A stretch of 6,672 nt of DNA. It comes from Gammaproteobacteria bacterium RIFCSPHIGHO2_12_FULL_37_14 (GTDB lineage Bacteria > Pseudomonadota > Gammaproteobacteria > DSM-16500). Positions 5,626 through 6,672 of the stretch are shown one piece after another. The position numbers and the translations under genes were made by a program. The stretch's first letter is position 1; each line of letters opens with the position of its first letter. Under the pieces are notes generated by a model that did no database searches, was not told the DNA's origin, and was given only the letters and a program-made list of their open reading frames with translations. The DNA is taken from positions 1 through 6,672 of the forward strand of contig MGXV01000031.1 in NCBI GenBank assembly GCA_001801485.1, given 5' to 3'.

Positions 5626-6672
5626 TTAATTCAATGTAATTCTTGCTCTTACTGAAAAATGATCAGAACTCACTGGTGCCACCGCACTCAAATTTTGTTT
5701 GAAGTGATTTAAAATTCTTTGTTTAAATAAATTCGCATCATTTAAAGCAGACGTTTCAACACGCCTTCCTTCTGAAAAGGTGTAAGCAGAAACACTTGCT
5801 ACAAATTCAGATTTTTTTGGATTCCAAAAAATTCCGTCTAAACAAGTTGATAAAATATCGATCGCTTTTTCTTCAATTTTTTGCATGAAAAATTCACGTA
5901 AACGCGACCACTGATTTTTATCATTCTTGATAGCATTTAATTCTTGAAAATCAGTTGAATTAAAAAAGCGTAAAATATCATAGGAAAAAGAGACAAAAGT
6001 CGCATTCAATCCTGAGGACATTAACTTTTCACTCAACCACTGTAATCCTGCATTTTGCAACGCTTGAATTTGTGGGTAATAAACAGTAGGCAAACCCGGC
6101 TTTGCCGAAAACATATTCATATCACCCACTGCAAATTCAATGAGCGAGCGACGTTGATCTTTAGTTAAGACACGAAGCATAGGATCATTTTCATCATTCA
6201 AAAATTCACCTAATGCAACCATACTTTGCAATCGATGCGATTCTTCTAAACCAGGATGCGTATTCGTAATACGAAAAATTCTACCCTGACGATGTTTTAA
6301 CAATACACTCAGTGCTGAGCGTTCGAACTCCTGACCCATATGCTGCTTTTTCTTTTCAGCCAAACTCATTTTTGCTCTATCAACTTCCGGAGTTACCTGT
6401 CTGCTTTCCGTATAATAAATTTGACGCTCATCTCCCATTTGTTCATAGTAGCTTGGATCGTAAGCCACGATAAAATTCATCGCGCCACCATTAGGTGCAT
6501 ATTTTGCAGACAGGCTTTTAAAACCTTTTTCTTGAAAAAATCTTTTAAACAGCGCTAATGCAGCATCACTCATTTCTTGTAAATTAAAAATAGTCGCGGG
6601 CGTATCCTGAATAAAAGAATCAAGTAGCGCTGTATTCAATGAAAAACGCTGATCATAAGATAATTCTGGAAA
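5626..6672 (-). CDS. Endonuclease/exonuclease/phosphatase (EEP) superfamily hydrolase, 5' end outside the window
   Basis: The frame is open to the right edge, with at least 348 residues. The TTG at 6639 is internal, because the codons before it continue in frame and read as an EEP N-terminus. The four EEP signatures occur in order (numbering from the window edge): FNLQE with the metal-binding Glu33; TNTHPG with Asn137 and His139, followed eight residues after His139 by the R of SHR; VGDMN with Asp184 and Asn186; and a final SSDHF with Asp337 and His338. This is the metal-dependent phosphodiester/phosphomonoester hydrolase fold shared by DNase I, sphingomyelinases and inositol-phosphate 5-phosphatases. 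The substrate cannot be read from the sequence. An insertion between the second and third motifs (about residues 145-180) is helical and charged. No signal peptide can be judged without the missing start. It lies 41 nt upstream of the SGHYKP gene and is probably its operon partner. Confidence 0.85.
   Translation of the reverse strand, partial: FPELSYDQRFSLNTALLDSFIQDTPATIFNLQEMSDAALALFKRFFQEKGFKSLSAKYAPNGGAMNFIVAYDPSYYEQMGDERQIYYTESRQVTPEVDRAKMSLAEKKKQHMGQEFERSALSVLLKHRQGRIFRITNTHPGLEESHRLQSMVALGEFLNDENDPMLRVLTKDQRRSLIEFAVGDMNMFSAKPGLPTVYYPQIQALQNAGLQWLSEKLMSSGLNATFVSFSYDILRFFNSTDFQELNAIKNDKNQWSRLREFFMQKIEEKAIDILSTCLDGIFWNPKKSEFVASVSAYTFSEGRRVETSALNDANLFKQRILNHFKQNLSAVAPVSSDHFSVRARITLN

Noticed and set aside
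6637..6639. TTG at 6639 as the start of the EEP gene
   Set aside because: Codons upstream remain open to the window edge and read FPELSYDQRFSLN, a plausible continuation of the EEP N-terminus, so the gene is 5'-truncated by the window.

Overview
The window is a low-G+C stretch of a bacterial chromosome. Genes have Shine-Dalgarno sites at 7-9 nt, lie close together and use bacterial start codons. The mix of a BAAT-type acyl-CoA thioesterase, a GNAT acetyltransferase, an EEP-fold hydrolase and several unrecognised exported or membrane proteins would suit a host-associated gammaproteobacterium such as a member of the Legionellales. That placement is inference, since no rRNA or housekeeping gene is present.

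Layout from left to right. A minus-strand pair comes first: an acyl-CoA thioester hydrolase/BAAT-like alpha/beta-hydrolase (43-1404), with a GNAT N-acetyltransferase upstream of it (1479-2045). A gap of about 640 nt follows without a convincing gene; it carries a rightward promoter-like element and a block of visibly higher G+C. In the centre, two divergent paralogous genes (2687-3466 minus, 3633-4364 plus) encode single-pass membrane proteins with cysteine-rich, N-x-S/T-rich outer domains. A small secreted protein follows (4433-4903). Convergent to it is a minus-strand pair: a membrane-anchored protein with an SGHYKP motif (4982-5584), and upstream of that an EEP-family metal-dependent phosphohydrolase (5626-6672) whose 5' end lies outside the window.

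The most striking part is the centre. The sequence ggtgatttccccatattg occurs twice exactly (2244-2261, 4360-4377), and a near-perfect palindromic version lies between the two paralogs (3534-3557). In each of the four orientations the terminal TTG is followed 16-17 nt after the putative -35 hexamer by a good -10 hexamer. The paralogs and the secreted protein therefore look like one small regulon controlled through this operator/promoter element. The fourth promoter points into the gene-free gap, where it may drive an RNA or be the relic of a lost gene.

The two paralogs share eight cysteines and several N-glycosylation sequons, all outside the membrane. This combination is unusual for a bacterial protein, and exposure to a host secretory compartment is a testable hypothesis.
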